Positions 62,251 through 64,000 of a stretch of DNA of 64,000 nt are shown here, piece by piece. A model generated the notes under the pieces. That model was given only the letters and a program-made list of their open reading frames with translations. It made no database searches and had not been told where the DNA came from. The number at the start of each line of letters is the position of its first letter. Positions within the stretch are counted from its first letter, which is position 1. The translations under genes were made by a program, and so were the position numbers. Source of the DNA: Acetobacteraceae bacterium (lineage in GTDB: Bacteria > Pseudomonadota > Alphaproteobacteria > Acetobacterales > Acetobacteraceae); NCBI GenBank assembly GCA_027488195.1, contig JAIYCD010000182.1, positions 1 to 64,000 on the forward strand. Reading direction: 5' to 3'.

Positions 62251-62967
62251 ATGGAAAATAGTGCTCGCTGGAATGCGTTAAGCTTTAAAACTCAAATCTC
62301 TACGATGAAGCGGCGCTCAGAGCTCCTTGACGTTGTGCGTCCCGGCGGGATTGGGTTAGAATTAGGTGTAGCAGAAGGAAAATTTTCGGCCTTGATGTTG
62401 TCAAAAGAGCGGCTCTCCTATTTGTACAGCATTGACCTCTACGGTGGCGGGCATCATGACATCCGTGAGTACAGAACGGCACTTCGTAATTTAGATACTT
62501 TCAAGAACAATAACTCTTTACTTAGAATGAAATTTAATCAAGCCCTCGATCTATTTGAAGATGATTATTTTGACTTCATATTCGTAGACGGATTTGCCGA
62601 CACAGGCGAGGAGGGCGGTAGAACGTTATATGACTGGTTCCCGAAATTGCGTGCCGGTGGGGTTTTTGCGGGCCATGACTATGATGACCGTTGGCCAAAA
62701 GTAGTTTCTGCTGTTGATGAATTCGTCGCGCGTGACGCGAGTTTTGAATTGTTCGCCATCAATCGAACGGGAAGCGTACATGATCCCGAAGATGATTATA
62801 ACCGATTTGGCACATGGTGCATTATCAAGCCCATGGACTGGAAAATGCCTCCCGAATGGAAGAGTCTGCAGACCAAGCCTGAGGATCCCGAGGCAGAGGC
62901 GCAAGAGTTTTTCCGCAAGGCACGAAAGGCGAAAATTCGCGCCGAACGTGAAGCAAAACAGCTCTAG
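62251..62967 (+). CDS. Class I SAM-dependent methyltransferase, AT-rich, probably acquired
   Basis: 238 residues. Motif I GGIGLELGVAEGKFSALML near 32, then SIDLYGGGHHDIREYRTAL (acidic loop), DYFDFIFVDGFADTGEEGGRTLYDWFPKLRAGGVFAGHDYDD and a C-terminal Lys/Arg/Glu-rich helix. This fits a Methyltransf_24-like enzyme that modifies small molecules or glycans. The start has AAAGGAAG about 9 bases upstream. Codon use (AAA, TTT, AAT, GAT) differs plainly from the surrounding GC-rich genes, which signals transfer. It lies 2 bases before the next gene, so they may be coupled. Confidence 0.85.
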   Translation: MENSARWNALSFKTQISTMKRRSELLDVVRPGGIGLELGVAEGKFSALMLSKERLSYLYSIDLYGGGHHDIREYRTALRNLDTFKNNNSLLRMKFNQALDLFEDDYFDFIFVDGFADTGEEGGRTLYDWFPKLRAGGVFAGHDYDDRWPKVVSAVDEFVARDASFELFAINRTGSVHDPEDDYNRFGTWCIIKPMDWKMPPEWKSLQTKPEDPEAEAQEFFRKARKAKIRAEREAKQL

Positions 62968-62969
62968 TC

Positions 62970-64000
62970 TTGGACGCCCAATCCCTCCAGCAATGGGCCG
63001 ATGAAGCCTTCGCCGCGAAGCGCCACGCCGAAGCCCTCGCCGCGCTGAAAGCGGAAGCCGATCCAACGACGCTGGACGCAGCTTCCCTCGCCATGCGGCA
63101 GGCCTGCCTGGCGCGTGCCGCCTGGGCGCTCGGCCAATGGCGTGTCGCCCTGCCCGCCCTGCTGGCGGCTCATGGCCATGATGCGCCGCGGCCGGATTGG
63201 GCTGGCCCGCTGCTCGATGCGATCCTGCTCCGGCATGCCGGCCGCGCCGAATGGGTGCCGCCTGCGCTCGCTTCCACCCTTGAGCACTTCGGCGCCGCCG
63301 TCACCGCCGTCCTGCGGGGCGAGGCGCCCACCGGGGTGGAGCGGCCAGCCGGCGTCACCTGGATGGCGCTCGGCATGCTCTGGTATGACACCCGCCTCAC
63401 GGTCATCGACCCGGCCAGCCTGGACGCGGAGCGGCGGCATGAGATCGCGGCCGCGCATGGCCTCTCCGCCGAGTTCCTGGAGATCGCGGCCGGCGGCCAT
63501 CGGGCGATCGCCGCGGCGTGTTACGCCCGCTTCCCCGAACTGCCCTTCGCCGATGATCCGTGGCTGAATGTGCGGATCAAGGACATCGCGGCCGCCACAC
63601 GGCTTGGCGGCAAGCCCCTGCTCTGCCCCTTCACGGCGGAAGGGCGGCTCAGCCGGGACACGCTCGGCATCGGATTGTTCCGCCATGTCGAAGCGGGGCG
63701 TGTCGCCATCTCCGCCTATGCCATGTCCAAGATGGATGTGGGGGGCGACGCGAACTGGCTTCTCCCGGCCGAACAACTGCTGATCGTGACCATGCCGCAC
63801 GCGGCGCTCCGCCGGTATGCCGCCGCCGCCCTGGCCCGCCTGGCATCGGACCCGGAGCGGCTGCTGCGCGGCTTCGCTTTGCCCGGGCGCCGCGTCGCCG
63901 TGACCGAGACGCGGGAACAGCATGTCGGGCACGACCTGTGGAATTTCGTGGCCGGCTGGTCACGCCTGCTCGCCTTGGTGCCCGCAAGCGACCTCTCCCG
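62970..64000 (+). CDS. Uncharacterised glycan-locus protein, paralogue of the gene at 58870 (cut by right edge)
   Basis: This gene is missing from the ORF track because it has no stop in the window. It is open from TTG 62970 (LDAQSLQQWADEAFAAKRHAEALAAL; first codon uncertain) to the end, about 343 codons. An N-terminal TPR-like helical part is followed by KDIAAATRLGGKPLLCPFTAEG, RLSRDTLGIGLFRHVEAG, GDANWLLPAEQLLIVTMPHAALRRYAAAALARLASDPERLLRGFALPG and HVGHDLWNFVAGWSRLLALV, matching the 58870 protein nearly block by block. The two presumably arose by duplication and flank the acquired methyltransferase and the broken pyruvyl transferase. Confidence 0.8.
   Translation, partial: MDAQSLQQWADEAFAAKRHAEALAALKAEADPTTLDAASLAMRQACLARAAWALGQWRVALPALLAAHGHDAPRPDWAGPLLDAILLRHAGRAEWVPPALASTLEHFGAAVTAVLRGEAPTGVERPAGVTWMALGMLWYDTRLTVIDPASLDAERRHEIAAAHGLSAEFLEIAAGGHRAIAAACYARFPELPFADDPWLNVRIKDIAAATRLGGKPLLCPFTAEGRLSRDTLGIGLFRHVEAGRVAISAYAMSKMDVGGDANWLLPAEQLLIVTMPHAALRRYAAAALARLASDPERLLRGFALPGRRVAVTETREQHVGHDLWNFVAGWSRLLALVPASDLS

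Overview
The window looks like chromosomal DNA of a GC-rich alphaproteobacterium, most likely an Acetobacteraceae (Roseomonas-like) species. The clues are the GC-rich coding sequence, three orphan TctC/Bug-type substrate-binding receptors, an ihfA-merR pair, a DUF2842 gene, an FnrL-type Crp/Fnr regulator and an alphaproteobacterial-type SOS box. The genus assignment is inference; no rRNA is present.

Layout. 1-4275: a foreign island with visibly lower GC, abutting the 3' end of a tRNA-Gln(TTG) gene. It holds a large tyrosine recombinase, an FtsH-type AAA ATPase without a protease domain, a small unknown gene, and a vsr mismatch endonuclease gene cut short by an IS3-family element that runs off the left edge. 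4470-12735: catabolic genes: a TctC receptor, an LLM flavin monooxygenase and a MmgE/PrpD protein in one operon, a divergent CitE-like lyase with a GntR regulator, then isochorismatase-TetR facing an HpaB-family protein. 12738-15573: a chemoreceptor and a CheZ-like phosphatase, divergent. 15563-19240: a four-gene polyamine-type ABC importer with 4-bp stop/start overlaps. 19315-23323: a compact phage-type tail-fibre/tailspike cassette behind a promoter that overlaps a perfect GTTC-N7-GTTC SOS box, with no other phage genes. 23334-28990: an FnrL-like regulator whose ribosome-binding site lies inside a strong hairpin, a second TctC gene with a clear terminator, DUF2842, apt overlapping a LOV-domain hybrid histidine kinase, and merR-ihfA.

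29180-33677: a glycan O-acetylation group (MBOAT/AlgI plus three SGNH-type proteins). 33683-37029: a third TctC, a polysaccharide deacetylase and a gamma-glutamyltransferase. 37163-64000: a long surface-glycan locus containing sugar isomerase and epimerase genes, an FAD enzyme, a triple-domain glycosyltransferase, an apparent CMP-ulosonic-acid module (cytidylyltransferase, HAD phosphatase, DRE-TIM aldolase), an AlgX/AlgJ-like SGNH protein, TPR-like proteins, a double methyltransferase, a beta-helix lyase, an alpha/beta hydrolase-TPR fusion, the kdsA-kdsB-kdsD genes for CMP-Kdo, a frameshifted polysaccharide pyruvyl transferase, an AT-rich methyltransferase gene, and two paralogues of an uncharacterised family, one cut by the right edge.

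The genes of the right half plausibly cooperate to make, activate, polymerise, acetylate and trim an acidic surface polysaccharide. The most promising undescribed items are the SOS-linked orphan tailspike cassette, the parallel CMP-ulosonic-acid module with an unusual aldolase, the hairpin-masked FnrL start, and the paralogous unknown family at the right end.
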